DNA from: Ensifer canadensis
GTDB taxonomy: Bacteria; Pseudomonadota; Alphaproteobacteria; Rhizobiales; Rhizobiaceae
Assembly: GCF_017488845.2 (NCBI RefSeq)
Contig: NZ_CP083371.1
Coordinates: 620,001 to 684,000 of the forward strand
Direction of reading: 5' to 3'
DNA: 64,000 bases
This document shows positions 16,299 through 26,043 of the stretch, piece by piece; positions within the stretch are counted from its first letter, which is position 1, and each line of letters begins with the position of its first letter. The translations under genes were made by a program, and so were the position numbers. Below the pieces are notes generated by a model. That model was not told the DNA's origin, did not search any database, and was given only the letters and a program-made list of their open reading frames with translations.

Positions 16299-18800
16299 TC
16301 ACGCCCCCGGCTTTGCGAACGTCGCGGCCGTCCGCGGCAACTGGATGCGAAACTCGGTATAGTGGCCTAGCTCCGTCTCTACCTCGATCGAACCGGCATG
16401 TTGTTTGACGACGATATCGTGACTGAGCGAAAGGCCGAGACCCGTCCCCTCGCCAGCAGGTTTGGTCGTGAAGAAAGGATTGAACATCTTTTCCCTCACC
16501 TCCGGCGGAATGCCGGGACCGTTGTCGCGGACGCTGATTTCGACACGATCGCCGAGATCCCGGGTGGTCGCCACAAGTGTCGGCTCATAACTTTCGTCTT
16601 TCTCGGAAGCTGCGCGCTTGCTTGTGGCGTAGAAGCCGTTCGAGATGAGATTGAGCAGCGCGCGCGTGATCTCCTGCGGGTGGAGATCGATGTTCCCGGC
16701 TGCCGGATCGAGGGACTTTTCGAGCTTGACGTTGAACCCCTGCTGTTCGGCCCGCGCGCCGTGATAGGCGAGATTGATGCTCTCCTCGACGATCGCGTTG
16801 ATGTCGGCGGGCCGGCGCTCGCCCGCCCCCTGGCGCGAATGCAACAACATATTCTTGACGATTGAGTCGGCGCGCGCGCCATGCGCAATGACCTTCTCAA
16901 GATTGATCCTGAGCATCGAGGCAAGCTCATTGACCCCTGCGCGTGCTGCGCTGTCAACGACGACATTGTCGAGGACCTGATGCAATTCCTCGATCAATTC
17001 GACGCAGAGCGCCGCGAAATTGTTGACGAAGTTCAGCGGATTCTTGATTTCGTGGGCGATGCCAGCGGTCAATTGTCCGAGGGAGGCAAGTTTCTCGGTC
17101 TGGATCAATCTTTCCTGCGCGGTTCTCAGCTCATCGAGCGACCGTGACAGTTCCTCGGTTCGTGCCTGAACCTCCTGGAAGAGTCGCACGTTTTCGATCG
17201 CGATCACCGCCTGGTCGGCGAATGTCGAGGCCAGCTCGACCTGTTTGTTGGTGAACGGCCGTACTGTCGAGCGGGTCAGGGCAAGCACGCCGATCGGGCT
17301 GCCTTCTCGCAAGAGCGGCACCCCGAGCACGGTCCGAAATCCCCCAAGTCGTTGTCCCTCATGCAAGGCGTATTCGAGGTCGTCGAGGACGTCGACAACC
17401 TGGATCGGGTGGACTTCGAGCAGTGTCCTGCCGACGATTGTACCGCGCCCCGGCTCCAGCGGGAGGCCCTGGAGATATTGGCCGAACTCCTGCGAAAAGC
17501 CGTAACTTGCGACAGGGTAGTGTGCATCGCCGATCGGTCGGGTCATCGTTGCCATGTCTGCCTCGCAGAGCCGGGCAGCGGATGCGACCAGCGTGTCAAG
17601 AACCGTTTGAAGGTCGAAGGCGGAGCGGCTAATGACCTTCAGCACCTCTGCCGTCGCCGTCTGTTGTTCCAGCGCCTCCGTCAATTCGGCCGTTCGTGCC
17701 TTCACCTCGTCGAACAGTCGCACGTTCTCGATCGCAATGACCGCTTGGTCGGCAAAGGTCTGCACGAGCTCGATTTGCTTTTCCGTGAACGGCCGGAATT
17801 CAAGCCGGCGAATGACGAGGCCTCCGATAGCTTCCCGATGCCGCATCAGAGGCGCTGCCATGATTGAGCGATGGCCCATCCTGACGGCCATGCTTTGCCC
17901 CTCGGGGAAATCGTCGGGCACCGCGGTCAGATCAGGCACATGGATGAGTTTTCCATCGACGACAGCGCGCCCTGTAACCCAGTTCCGGGATACCGGCCAG
18001 CCAGGAAAATCGATCGGAATTGGTCCGTGATGCGCGCGCAGAAAGAGGGTATCGCCGTCCTTCAGGAATATTGCCGCGTCGTGTGCTTCACAAAGCTGCG
18101 CCGCGGACGCGACCAGCGTGTCGAGGACGGCCTGAAGATCGAAGGCGGATCGGTTGATGACCTTGAGAACGTCCGCCGTCGCCGTCTGCTGCTGCAGCGA
18201 TTCCTTCAGCTCGAGGTTCCGTTTCTCCAGATCGGTTAACAGCCGCCCATTCTCGATCGCGATTACCGCCTGATCGGCGAACGTTCTAAGCAGCTGGATC
18301 TGGCGCTCCGGAAAAAGTCCGATCTCGCGGCGGCTGACGCCGATCACTCCGATCGGACGTCCTTTCAGCATCAGCGGCACACCGATGGCACTGCGATAGG
18401 ACACGAGCTTCGCCAGCGGGAGCAGTTGGTACTCGGGATCGGCAAAAACGTCGGGGATCTGTTGCATGGCCCCGCTGAGAAAGGCTCGACCGGTTACGTT
18501 GCCCTTATAGGGTTTCCGCGGGAAAATGGCACGTACCGCGTCAATGCCATCACGTGTGATGCCGTGATAGGCGACCGGGTGCAGGAGTTCCCCGTCAAAG
18601 CGAAAGACAAAGCAGAACTCGGCCTCGCACAGCCTCGCCGCGCTTTTCGCTATGGCGTCGAAAACGGGCTGCACGTCGGTCGCCGAGATCGAAATGACGC
18701 GTAGTATTTCGCTCGTTGCCGTCTGCTGTTCGATCGCCTCTCCAAGCTCCCGTTTCAGTTGCTCGATCTGGCGTTCGAGAGTGAAGCTCAATTCCTCCAC
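16299..18800 (-). CDS. Cytosolic triple-GAF sensor histidine kinase
   Basis: This 833-residue kinase has an N-terminal coil, three GAF domains in series (about 20-190, 205-370 and 385-560), each introduced by a near-identical linker ([12 protein letters not shown] or similar), and a C-terminal kinase core. The H box is [19 protein letters not shown], the N box [15 protein letters not shown], and the G boxes are DNGPGIP and GTGLGLSLS. There is no membrane segment, so it should sense a soluble ligand or redox cue. The start is GTG at 18800 with GGGGGAG upstream. It heads the operon with the receiver and receiver-cyclase. Confidence 0.92.
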   Translation of the reverse strand: MEELSFTLERQIEQLKRELGEAIEQQTATSEILRVISISATDVQPVFDAIAKSAARLCEAEFCFVFRFDGELLHPVAYHGITRDGIDAVRAIFPRKPYKGNVTGRAFLSGAMQQIPDVFADPEYQLLPLAKLVSYRSAIGVPLMLKGRPIGVIGVSRREIGLFPERQIQLLRTFADQAVIAIENGRLLTDLEKRNLELKESLQQQTATADVLKVINRSAFDLQAVLDTLVASAAQLCEAHDAAIFLKDGDTLFLRAHHGPIPIDFPGWPVSRNWVTGRAVVDGKLIHVPDLTAVPDDFPEGQSMAVRMGHRSIMAAPLMRHREAIGGLVIRRLEFRPFTEKQIELVQTFADQAVIAIENVRLFDEVKARTAELTEALEQQTATAEVLKVISRSAFDLQTVLDTLVASAARLCEADMATMTRPIGDAHYPVASYGFSQEFGQYLQGLPLEPGRGTIVGRTLLEVHPIQVVDVLDDLEYALHEGQRLGGFRTVLGVPLLREGSPIGVLALTRSTVRPFTNKQVELASTFADQAVIAIENVRLFQEVQARTEELSRSLDELRTAQERLIQTEKLASLGQLTAGIAHEIKNPLNFVNNFAALCVELIEELHQVLDNVVVDSAARAGVNELASMLRINLEKVIAHGARADSIVKNMLLHSRQGAGERRPADINAIVEESINLAYHGARAEQQGFNVKLEKSLDPAAGNIDLHPQEITRALLNLISNGFYATSKRAASEKDESYEPTLVATTRDLGDRVEISVRDNGPGIPPEVREKMFNPFFTTKPAGEGTGLGLSLSHDIVVKQHAGSIEVETELGHYTEFRIQLPRTAATFAKPGA

Positions 18801-19102
18801 TTTACTCCCCCAACCACCCTTCCTGCAGTCGACCAGCTCGGTACGACCAAGCAGAATGAGCAGAATACTCTATCCAGCCAGCTATGACGAGGAAGGGCAT
18901 GTGGTCAGCGTCTAGCCGTGACTGGCGCTGCATATTCTTACGCGCGCGTGCAGCTCTTCCTCTGGCACTGATGTTGAAAATTGCCTGGAAGCGTTGATCC
19001 GCGCTTCCGGTTTGCCGATGTCCATTTGTGCCTGCAGACGAGGGCAGAAGTCGCGACATCCGAAATTAGCCACGAGTGCACGCGCATTGAGGTATTGAAG
19101 CT
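18801..19102. other. Intergenic region upstream of the histidine kinase
   Basis: This holds the presumed promoter of the kinase operon. A 70-codon minus-strand frame (19124-18912) crosses it but starts with TTG inside the codA fragment and matches no family I know. No gene is called. Confidence 0.5.
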
Positions 19103-19533
19103 TGTTCTCGTCCAGTCCGTTCAACGCGCTTGCGGTGGCACGACGTGACGGCGGTTGATGGTCGCCGGACGGACCTTGATGGACAGGGCCGTATCGCGCT
19201 TCTCGCGTTCAGCCACGACCTTGCCCTTCGCCACGACACAGAGCCGCTCGGCGGGCAGCCGCACCGCCTCGATGGGGTTGCCCGCATCGAGCACAACGAG
19301 GTTTGCCGATTTGCCGACGGCTAGGCCGAGATGATCGAGATCCCATGATCTCGGCATTGACCTTGGTGACCATGTCGAAACAGGTGCGCATGTCCGTGGG
19401 CGAGGACATCTGGGCGACGTGCAATCCCATGAAAGCGACGTCGAGCATGTCGGCTGTGGCGTGCCGCCCCTGCAGCATGATGTTGATGAGCGGATTGGGG
19501 ATCGCCGAGACAGCGGCTTCCGCAATCAGCGGC
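19103..19533 (-). pseudogene. Truncated, frameshifted duplicate of the codA 3' end
   Basis: About 431 bases are nearly identical to 28226-28763 (the 3' end of codA plus 18 bases beyond its stop) in the same orientation. Relative to the intact copy it has an internal deletion of about 108 bases (junction near 19457) and a one-base insertion in the GATCGAGATCCC stretch near 19340, which breaks the frame. It lies against the stop of the PLP-enzyme gene. It is non-functional but marks one edge of a duplicated or integrated segment. Confidence 0.88.
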
Positions 19534-19546
19534 GGCTTTGCTTCTT

Positions 19547-20863
19547 TCAGAGCGTCCTCAGCACGTCGCCGAGTGCGTCAACCAGCATGTCGGCGTTCTC
19601 GCGGGAGAAGACGAGGGGAGGGCGGATCTTCAGAACGTTAGCATTGGGACCTGAGGCGCTGATCAGGATGCGGCGCTCGCGCAGGCCGTTGACGATGCGT
19701 GTCGACAGGGCCGCGTCAGGACGCTTTGTCGCCGAGTCCGCGATGATCTCGACACCGATGAAGAGCCCAGACCCGCGCACGTCGCCGATCGCCGGATGGG
19801 TAGCTGAGAGGCTCTTCAACCTATCCATCAGGTGGCGACCAACCACCAGCGCATTCTGCTGCAGGCCTTCAATGCGGATCGTGTCCAGCACGGCTTTGCC
19901 GGCGGCGGCCGCGACTGGATTGCCGCCGAACGTGTTGAAATAGCGCGCCCGAGGACCGAACTCGGCAATGACCTCCGGGCGCAGAACGATGCCGGCCATC
20001 GGGTAGCCGTTGCCCATCGGCTTGCCGATCGTCACCATATCGGGCGCGACGCCGTGGCGTTCGAAGCCCCACATGGCCTCGCCGGTGCGGCCGAAGCCGG
20101 GCTGTACTTCATCCGCCACGAAGAGACCGCCGGCCTCATGGATGGCGTCGACCGCCGGCTTCAGAAAACCTTTCGGTCCCTCGAAAATACCGTCGCTGGA
20201 AAAGATCGTGTCGGTGATCAGCATGGCCGGCTTGATGCCGTGGCGCTTCAGGTCGGCAATCGCCGCGCGCACGTCGCGGCCGAACTTTTCCACCATCTCT
20301 TCGGCGGAATGACGGTAGCCGTCCGGGGCGGGCACGGTGCGCACATGCGGCCCCAGCGTCACGGCTTCGCCGAGGGATGGCGAGAATTCCGCGACGGCGC
20401 TCGTGAGACCGTGATAGGCAAGCTCCGTTGCGATGATGCCTGTGCCGCCGGTGACGAAGCGGGCGATGCGCACCGCAAGGTCATTCGCCTCGCTGCCGGT
20501 ACAGGTGAACATGACCTGGCTGAGCGCCTCGGGGAAGGTGGCCGTCAGCGCCTCTGCATAGTCGACGATGCCTTCGTGCAGGTAGCGCGTGTGGGTGTTC
20601 AGCACGGCGGTTTGCCTGGTGATCGCCTCCACCACGCGCGGGTGGCAATGGCCGAGCGAGGCGACGTTGTTGTAGGCATCGAGATATCGTTCGCCGGCCG
20701 CGTCATAGAGAAAGACGCCTTCGCCGCGCACGAGATGCAGCGGTTTTTCATAGAAGAGGCGGTAGGCGGGACCGAGCACCTTTTCCCGGCGCGCGATCAG
20801 CGCCCGTTCGGCTTCGTTGAGCCGTTCGAAATCTTCGCGCGAGAAGGCATTTACCATCGACAT
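19547..20863 (-). CDS. Class III PLP enzyme, aminotransferase/phospho-lyase (AGXT2L-like)
   Basis: This 438-residue fold-type I PLP enzyme has the PLP lysine in TIGKPMGNGYPMAG. The GKPMGNG context is that of AGXT2L1/AGXT2L2 ammoniophospholyases rather than of most class III aminotransferases. Other class III blocks are CTGSEANDLAVRIAR and FVADEVQPGFGRTG. The start at 20863 lies 2 bases after the kinase-like gene. With that kinase it probably removes phosphate and ammonia from a phosphorylated amino alcohol such as 5-phosphohydroxylysine. Ordinary transamination cannot be excluded. Confidence 0.85.
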   Translation of the reverse strand: MSMVNAFSREDFERLNEAERALIARREKVLGPAYRLFYEKPLHLVRGEGVFLYDAAGERYLDAYNNVASLGHCHPRVVEAITRQTAVLNTHTRYLHEGIVDYAEALTATFPEALSQVMFTCTGSEANDLAVRIARFVTGGTGIIATELAYHGLTSAVAEFSPSLGEAVTLGPHVRTVPAPDGYRHSAEEMVEKFGRDVRAAIADLKRHGIKPAMLITDTIFSSDGIFEGPKGFLKPAVDAIHEAGGLFVADEVQPGFGRTGEAMWGFERHGVAPDMVTIGKPMGNGYPMAGIVLRPEVIAEFGPRARYFNTFGGNPVAAAAGKAVLDTIRIEGLQQNALVVGRHLMDRLKSLSATHPAIGDVRGSGLFIGVEIIADSATKRPDAALSTRIVNGLRERRILISASGPNANVLKIRPPLVFSRENADMLVDALGDVLRTL

Positions 20864-20865
20864 GA

Positions 20866-21915
20866 TCAGGCCTCGGAAAGGTTGGGCACGAGCCTTTTCA
20901 GCCCGGCCGGCGTCAGATCGGATATGTTTTGAAGCCCCCGCCAGGCGGTGGCGTGGTTGCGCAAAATGTAGTCGCGGTTTTCCGGGAAGCGTGCGGAGCG
21001 CCATTCGGCGATGATGAGAGACATCGCCAGCCGCGACCGGGTCAACACTGGTAGAAGTTCAATTTCGGCAGGATCCAACGCACGTGCCGAAAGGAACCCC
21101 TCCAGGAAGGAACTGGTGCGCGCCGCCCAGTTTTCCGTCGCCAGATGATAGGAAAGCGCGACGGCAAGATCGTTGATGAGTGGCGCATGGACCATGTCGC
21201 CGAAATCGATGATGCCGACGACTGCGGTGGGTGCGGCCGGATCGAGCAAGACATTGTGCGGGTTGAAGTCGTTGTGGATGATCTGCCGCCGCTTGAGATT
21301 GGTGATGGCGGGAAGCGCCCGCTCGAACTCCGCCAGCACGGCCTTCGCCTGCGCCCGGCGTTCGGGCGCGACATGGTCGAGGACGGCAGTGAGATCGAGC
21401 GTGTGGGAAATGTCCCACATCAGCTTTCCCGCCGGCGGGCGTCCGTCATAGTTCTCAAGGCCGAGCCCGAGTTCCGCAAGCGCCCGGCCGACGTTGCGGC
21501 TCTGCGCCTCGGAGGCGGGTGTGCGGTACTGCAATTCTCCCCGCAGGAAAGTGAGCAGGCGCATGATGCGCGGGCCATCGGCGGTGGAAAGCGTGTGGCT
21601 AGGCTCTCCGCTTTTCGTGAGTATGAGCCGCGGCACCGGTACGGCGGGGGCGGCAGCCTCCAGATGCAGGAGCGCACCGTCCTGGAATTCCAGCGCGGCC
21701 GGGTCCTCGGCGGGATTGGCAATCTTGAGGATGAAGTCCGTTTCGTCAGAGCGGGTGAAAAGAAAGGTCTCGTCCCTTTCGCTGGAGAACCGCCTGATCG
21801 TGCCGCCCATGCCATAGACCTGCTTCACCGCGGCCTCGGCATCGGCAAGCGATGTCGCACTCCACGTCGCCGACATGGAATCGGCCTTCTTGGCGGTGGG
21901 CGATGGCTCCGTCAT
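20866..21915 (-). CDS. APH-fold phosphotransferase, hydroxylysine-kinase-like
   Basis: This 349-residue aminoglycoside-phosphotransferase-fold kinase has the catalytic block IIHNDFNPHNVLLD and the metal-binding IIDFGDMVHAPLINDLAVALSY. These agree well with the HYKK/AGPHD1 hydroxylysine kinases. The start at 21915 has GGAG 6 bases upstream; the longer open frame runs through the divergent promoter and is not coding. It is first in a two-gene operon with the class III PLP enzyme. It is expected to phosphorylate a hydroxyl group on an amino compound imported by the PotDABC-type system. Confidence 0.83.
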   Translation of the reverse strand: MTEPSPTAKKADSMSATWSATSLADAEAAVKQVYGMGGTIRRFSSERDETFLFTRSDETDFILKIANPAEDPAALEFQDGALLHLEAAAPAVPVPRLILTKSGEPSHTLSTADGPRIMRLLTFLRGELQYRTPASEAQSRNVGRALAELGLGLENYDGRPPAGKLMWDISHTLDLTAVLDHVAPERRAQAKAVLAEFERALPAITNLKRRQIIHNDFNPHNVLLDPAAPTAVVGIIDFGDMVHAPLINDLAVALSYHLATENWAARTSSFLEGFLSARALDPAEIELLPVLTRSRLAMSLIIAEWRSARFPENRDYILRNHATAWRGLQNISDLTPAGLKRLVPNLSEA

Positions 21916-22033
21916 GCTTGCTCCGTTGGTGGGGTTGCCCGCATTTCCTTCGATTGTCCCTGCCGTCTGCTGACCACGGTGCCGACTAAATTGCCGCCGC
22001 AAGCCGTTTGGCGGAAGATGTCCGCGACATGTC

Positions 22034-22070
22034 ATACTTGAAACACGCCGAAAAAGATGCATCAAGTATC
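22034..22070. promoter_or_regulatory. Candidate GntR operator in the divergent intergenic region
   Basis: ATACTTGA (22034-22041) and its inverted copy TCAAGTAT (22062-22069) lie 20 bases apart. The second is part of GATGCATCAAGTATC (22056-22070), which recurs with two changes at 22825-22839 before the SDR gene. It sits between the phosphotransferase and GntR starts, so one regulator could control both sides. Confidence 0.5.
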
Positions 22071-22098
22071 TTGTTACTCGATTTTGCGGACCAGTTCC

Positions 22099-22779
22099 AT
22101 GCCTCAATTTACATCACTGGATCATGAGAACCTCAACAGCGCCGTTTATGGTGCGTTGTGCGATGCCCTGATCCAGGGACGGTTCCAGCCCGGCGACCGG
22201 CTGAAGATCCGTGATCTGGCGGAACAATTCGGCACGAGCGTCACACCGATCCGCGACGCCATCCTTCGGCTTGCCAATGACGAGGCGATCACCTTCCGCT
22301 CTCCGCGCGACATCCGCATCCCGGGTTTGAGCGAAAACCGCTACCACGAGATCCGCGCAATCCGTGTCCGGCTGGAGGGATTGGCGGCGGAAACCGCCGC
22401 CCAGGTGGCGACGAGCACGGATATCGAGGCATTGGAACGCATCTTGCGCGAAAATGAACAGGCAATCGAGGCCGGCGACCGGCTGAAGGGCACGCAACTC
22501 AACCAAGCCTTCCACTTCCTGTTGCCGCAGATCGCTGGGCTGCCGGTGCTGAACGGCATCCTGCGGCGGCTCTGGCTGCAGATGGGGCCGCACATTTCCG
22601 ATGCCTATATAGAGGGTGGACGTGCGATGATCGACCATCACTACCCGGTCGTCGAAGCCCTGAAACGGCACGATTCCGCCGCCGCCTCGATGGCGATCGT
22701 CGACGATATCCTGCTCGGCGGCAAGCCGATCCTCGAGCGCATCGAACCGGGAACGGAGCGGGAGGCGCGCCGGGCCTGA
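22099..22779 (+). CDS. GntR-family regulator, FCD type
   Basis: This 226-residue regulator has an N-terminal winged helix (LIQGRFQPGDRLKIRDLAEQFGTSVTPIRDAI, residues about 20-50) and an all-helical FCD effector domain. The ATG at 22099 is chosen because homology starts there. The upstream extension overlaps the operator. It is divergent from the kinase/PLP-enzyme operon and upstream of the SDR-transporter operon, so it is probably the local repressor of both. Its ligand is likely the imported amine or an intermediate. Confidence 0.88.
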   Translation: MPQFTSLDHENLNSAVYGALCDALIQGRFQPGDRLKIRDLAEQFGTSVTPIRDAILRLANDEAITFRSPRDIRIPGLSENRYHEIRAIRVRLEGLAAETAAQVATSTDIEALERILRENEQAIEAGDRLKGTQLNQAFHFLLPQIAGLPVLNGILRRLWLQMGPHISDAYIEGGRAMIDHHYPVVEALKRHDSAAASMAIVDDILLGGKPILERIEPGTEREARRA

Positions 22780-22824
22780 CATCACTTGGAAGAGGAGGCT
22801 TGCAATTCATGGGCGGCCCATTAC

Positions 22825-22839
22825 GATGTATCAAGCATC
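22825..22839. promoter_or_regulatory. Second copy of the candidate GntR operator
   Basis: GATGTATCAAGCATC matches GATGCATCAAGTATC (22056-22070) at 13 of 15 positions. It lies 16 bases before the SDR start, where a repressor would block transcription. Confidence 0.5.
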
Positions 22840-22855
22840 AACAGAGAACGCTCCC

Positions 22856-23596
22856 ATGACCGAAGAATGCCGCTACATGTTGCTGACGGGTGCGAGCCGC
22901 GGGATCGGTCATGCGACGGTCAAGCTCTTCCAGTCGAAGGGCTGGCGCATTCTCACCGTTTCCCGTCAATCCTTTTCCGAGGAATGCGCCTGGCCCTCCG
23001 CCCGCGAAAGCCATATCCAGGCCGACCTCGCGGATCTCACGCAGATCGACCGCCTGGCAGCGACGGTGCGCGAGCGCCTGCCGAACGGCCGGCTGCACGC
23101 GCTCGTCAATAATGCCGGCATTTCGCCGAAGGGGCCGGGCAAGAGCCGCCTCGGTGTGCTGGATACGGATGCCGATGTCTGGACGCAGGTGCTCAACGTC
23201 AATCTGATCTCGACCGCTTTGATCGCCCGCGCACTCATGCCGGAACTGGAAGCAGCGAAGGGCTCGATCGTCAATGTTACGTCGATCGCCGGCTCGCGCG
23301 TCCACCCCTTCGCAGGCGTTGCCTATGCGGCGTCCAAGGCGGCGCTTGCCTCGCTGACCCGTGAAATGGCGCACGAATTCGGCCAACGCGGGGTCAGGGC
23401 GAATGCCATCGCCCCGGGCGAGATCGAAACGTCGATCCTGTCGCCCGGAACGGATGAACTGGTGGCGGCGGAAGTGCCGATGCGAAGACTGGGCGAACCG
23501 CGCGAGGTCGCGGAGACCATCTATTTCCTCTGCACCGAGCCATCGTCCTACATCAACGGCGCGGAAATTCACATCAACGGAGGTCAACACGTCTGA
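22856..23596 (+). CDS. Short-chain dehydrogenase/reductase
   Basis: This 246-residue classical SDR has the nucleotide-binding TGASRGIG near residue 12, an NNAG block, and the catalytic Ser (VNVTSIAGS) with Tyr-x3-Lys (YAASKAAL). The typical C-terminal YINGAEIHINGG closes it. An ATG at 22826 lies inside the putative operator, so 22856 is used. Context suggests it oxidises or reduces the aldehyde or alcohol intermediate made by the kinase/phospho-lyase pair. Substrate is inferred only. Confidence 0.88.
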   Translation: MTEECRYMLLTGASRGIGHATVKLFQSKGWRILTVSRQSFSEECAWPSARESHIQADLADLTQIDRLAATVRERLPNGRLHALVNNAGISPKGPGKSRLGVLDTDADVWTQVLNVNLISTALIARALMPELEAAKGSIVNVTSIAGSRVHPFAGVAYAASKAALASLTREMAHEFGQRGVRANAIAPGEIETSILSPGTDELVAAEVPMRRLGEPREVAETIYFLCTEPSSYINGAEIHINGGQHV

Positions 23597-23812
23597 CGAT
23601 GGTCGACTGGGGAAAATCCCCGCTGACCGACAAGGACCGGAGTGCATCATACGGTCGGACAAACGCCCGGGGAGAAAGGGCGCGACGACTGGAGATGCTG
23701 TAATCATCGCGATACGCCAAAGACAGGGACGGGTCAGCAGTCCGCATGAAATCGTCAACGGGGGCCGGAGGCTGACGGCGGTTCCTTCACAAACGAAGAA
23801 AAGGGGAGTGCA

Positions 23813-24865
23813 ATGAAGACTATCTTTCAAGCGGGTGTTCTGGCGTCCGCCGTCGTCGTGCTGTCCGCAAGCCTTAACGCACCGGCATTCGCACGGGACC
23901 TGACCGTCGTCTCCTGGGGCGGCAACTATCAGGACGCGCAGCGCAACATCTATTTCAAGCCCTTCGCCGAAAAGACCGGCAAGCCGGTGCTCGACGAAGC
24001 CTGGGACGGCGGCATCGGCGTCATCCAGTCGAAGGTCAAGGCCGGCGCGCCGAACTGGGATGCCGTGCAAGTGGAAGCCGAAGAGTTGGCGCTCGGCTGT
24101 GCCGACGGACTTTATGAAAAGATCGACTGGGACAAGATGGGCGGCAAGGACAAGTTCCTCGATTCTGCGGTCGATGACTGTGGTGTCGGCGCCATCGTCT
24201 GGTCGACGGCGATCGCCTATGACGGTGATAAGCTGAAGGAAGGCCCGGCCTCCTGGGCGGACTTCTGGAATGTCGAAAAATTCCCCGGCAAGCGCTCGCT
24301 GCGAAAAGGCCCGAAATATACGCTCGAATTCGCGCTGCTCGCCGATGGCGTCTCTAAGGACGAGCTGTACGACGTGCTTGGGACCGACGAAGGGGTCGAG
24401 CGCGCATTTAAGAAGCTCGACGAGTTGAAACCGCACATCGTTTGGTGGGAATCGGGCGCCCAGCCGCTGCAGTTCCTCGCCTCTGGCGAAGTGGCGATGA
24501 CGTCGGCCTATAACGGCCGCATCACCGGCATCAACCGCACGGAAGGCAAGAACTTCAAGGTCGTCTGGCCGGGCAGCATCTACGCCGTCGATAGCTGGGT
24601 GGTGCTGAAGGATGCGGAAAACAAGGACGCTGCACAGGACTTCATTGCCTTCGCAAGCCTGCCCGAACATCAGGCGAAGCTGCCGGAATTCGTCGCCTAC
24701 GGCCTCCCGAACAAGGAAGCTGCAGCCAAGGTTCCGGCGGAATTCGCCAAGGACCTGCCGACTGATCCGGCGAACATGACGGAGTCGATCTCGCTGAATG
24801 TGGACTTCTGGATCGACAATGCCGAAACGCTGACGCAGCGCTTCAACGCCTGGCTGGCTCAGTAA
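23813..24865 (+). CDS. ABC transporter substrate-binding protein, PotD/family 1 type
   Basis: This 350-residue periplasmic binding protein has a signal peptide (about residues 1-27, ending APAFA). The mature protein opens RDLTVVSWGGNYQDAQR, typical of polyamine/opine-type binding proteins. AGGGGAG precedes the ATG. It is followed by the ATPase and two permeases, separated by a hairpin. The spermidine/putrescine/opine family and the neighbouring enzymes suggest an amino alcohol or hydroxylated basic amino acid as ligand. Confidence 0.9.
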   Translation: MKTIFQAGVLASAVVVLSASLNAPAFARDLTVVSWGGNYQDAQRNIYFKPFAEKTGKPVLDEAWDGGIGVIQSKVKAGAPNWDAVQVEAEELALGCADGLYEKIDWDKMGGKDKFLDSAVDDCGVGAIVWSTAIAYDGDKLKEGPASWADFWNVEKFPGKRSLRKGPKYTLEFALLADGVSKDELYDVLGTDEGVERAFKKLDELKPHIVWWESGAQPLQFLASGEVAMTSAYNGRITGINRTEGKNFKVVWPGSIYAVDSWVVLKDAENKDAAQDFIAFASLPEHQAKLPEFVAYGLPNKEAAAKVPAEFAKDLPTDPANMTESISLNVDFWIDNAETLTQRFNAWLAQ

Positions 24866-24878
24866 GAACATCCGCCGC

Positions 24879-24904
24879 GAAGGGCGCTCCGACGGGCGCC
24901 CTTC
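24879..24904 (+). terminator. Intra-operon hairpin after the binding-protein gene
   Basis: GAAGGGCGC (24879-24887) pairs perfectly with GCGCCCTTC (24896-24904) over an 8-base loop, 14 bases after the binding-protein stop. It lacks a T run. It probably stabilises the upstream message or causes partial termination, so that the binding protein is made in excess. Confidence 0.6.
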
Positions 24905-24975
24905 CTGCCTGGCCGGGTGCGTTCTCACGGGTTTTCCGGATGGCGCATCCTTCGCCTCTAGCGATGGAGCCTTCC

Positions 24976-26043
24976 GTGGCCGAGTTCATTCGATTTGACC
25001 GCATCACCAAATTCTACGGCCCGCTCTGCGTGGTTGAAAACCTGGCTCTCGGCATTGGCAAGGGCGAGTTCGTAAGCCTGCTCGGCCCCTCCGGCTCCGG
25101 CAAGACGACGATACTGATGATGTTGGCGGGTTTCGAGCAGCCGACCTCCGGCAATATCCTGTTGGACGGGACCGCGATCAACGACGTGCCGACCCACAAG
25201 CGGGACATGGGGGTCGTCTTCCAGAGTTATGCCTTGTTCCCGCATATGTCGGTCGGCGAGAACGTGGCCTTCCCGTTACAGATGCGTGGGCTGGGCAAGG
25301 CGGAGATCGCCGAGCGCGTGGCGCGAGCGCTGGACATGGTGCAGCTGTCGGCCTTCACCGACCGCCGGCCTTCGCAACTCTCCGGTGGGCAGCAACAGCG
25401 TGTGGCGCTTTCCCGCGCGCTGGTCTTCGAGCCGCGCGTCGTGCTGATGGACGAGCCGCTAGGCGCGCTCGACAAGCAGTTGCGCGAGCAGATGCAGCTC
25501 GACATTCGCGACCTGCACCGCCGCCTTGGCGTGACGATTGTCTTCGTCACACATGACCAGTCGGAGGCGCTGACCATGTCGGACCGCGTCGCCGTCTTCA
25601 ACAAGGGTAAGATTGAGCAGATCGGCACGCCGCGGCAGGTCTATGACGAACCGGCGACGCGCTTCGTCGCGGAATTTATCGGCGAGACCAATCTGGTCGA
25701 GGGTGTCGTAGAGGCGGTGCAGGGGCAGGAGGCGACTGTGCGCCTGCGGTCCGGCGCGCATATCGTTTCGGCCGTTTCCGGCAGCGTCGCCTCCGGCCAG
25801 CCCGTCTTTCTCTCTATCCGGCCGGAGCGGGTCGATCTCAGCGAAACGCGCGGCGAAGCGCGCAATTGCCTGGAAACGGAAGTGACCGATTCCGTCTATC
25901 AGGGCGATCATCTGCGTGTGCAGTTGCAGAACGCAGCACAACCGCTGATCGCCAAGCTCGGTCGCCGGTCACGCGAATTCCCGCCGGGCACCAAGGTCTA
26001 TGCGGCCTTCTCAGCCGGCGATTGCCGGGTCATCGCGCCATGA
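24976..26043 (+). CDS. ABC transporter ATPase, PotA type
   Basis: This protein of about 355 residues has Walker A LLGPSGSGKTT, the Q loop in VFQSYALFPHMSVGENVAF, signature LSGGQQQRVALSRAL, Walker B VVLMDEPLGALD and switch His VTHD. A C-terminal TOBE-like domain follows. The GTG at 24976 has GGAG 6 bases upstream and matches the usual family start; ATGs at 24940 and 24964 are also in frame but lack a ribosome-binding site. It overlaps the next permease gene by 4 bases. Confidence 0.92.
   Translation: MAEFIRFDRITKFYGPLCVVENLALGIGKGEFVSLLGPSGSGKTTILMMLAGFEQPTSGNILLDGTAINDVPTHKRDMGVVFQSYALFPHMSVGENVAFPLQMRGLGKAEIAERVARALDMVQLSAFTDRRPSQLSGGQQQRVALSRALVFEPRVVLMDEPLGALDKQLREQMQLDIRDLHRRLGVTIVFVTHDQSEALTMSDRVAVFNKGKIEQIGTPRQVYDEPATRFVAEFIGETNLVEGVVEAVQGQEATVRLRSGAHIVSAVSGSVASGQPVFLSIRPERVDLSETRGEARNCLETEVTDSVYQGDHLRVQLQNAAQPLIAKLGRRSREFPPGTKVYAAFSAGDCRVIAP

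Noticed and set aside
18962..18978. TGGCAC-N5-TTGA resembling a sigma-54 promoter
   Set aside because: The -12 element lacks the conserved GC, and the site points to no gene start on that strand.
18912..19124. A 70-codon minus-strand frame between the kinase and the codA fragment
   Set aside because: It starts with TTG inside the duplicated codA segment, has no ribosome-binding site, and matches no family I know.
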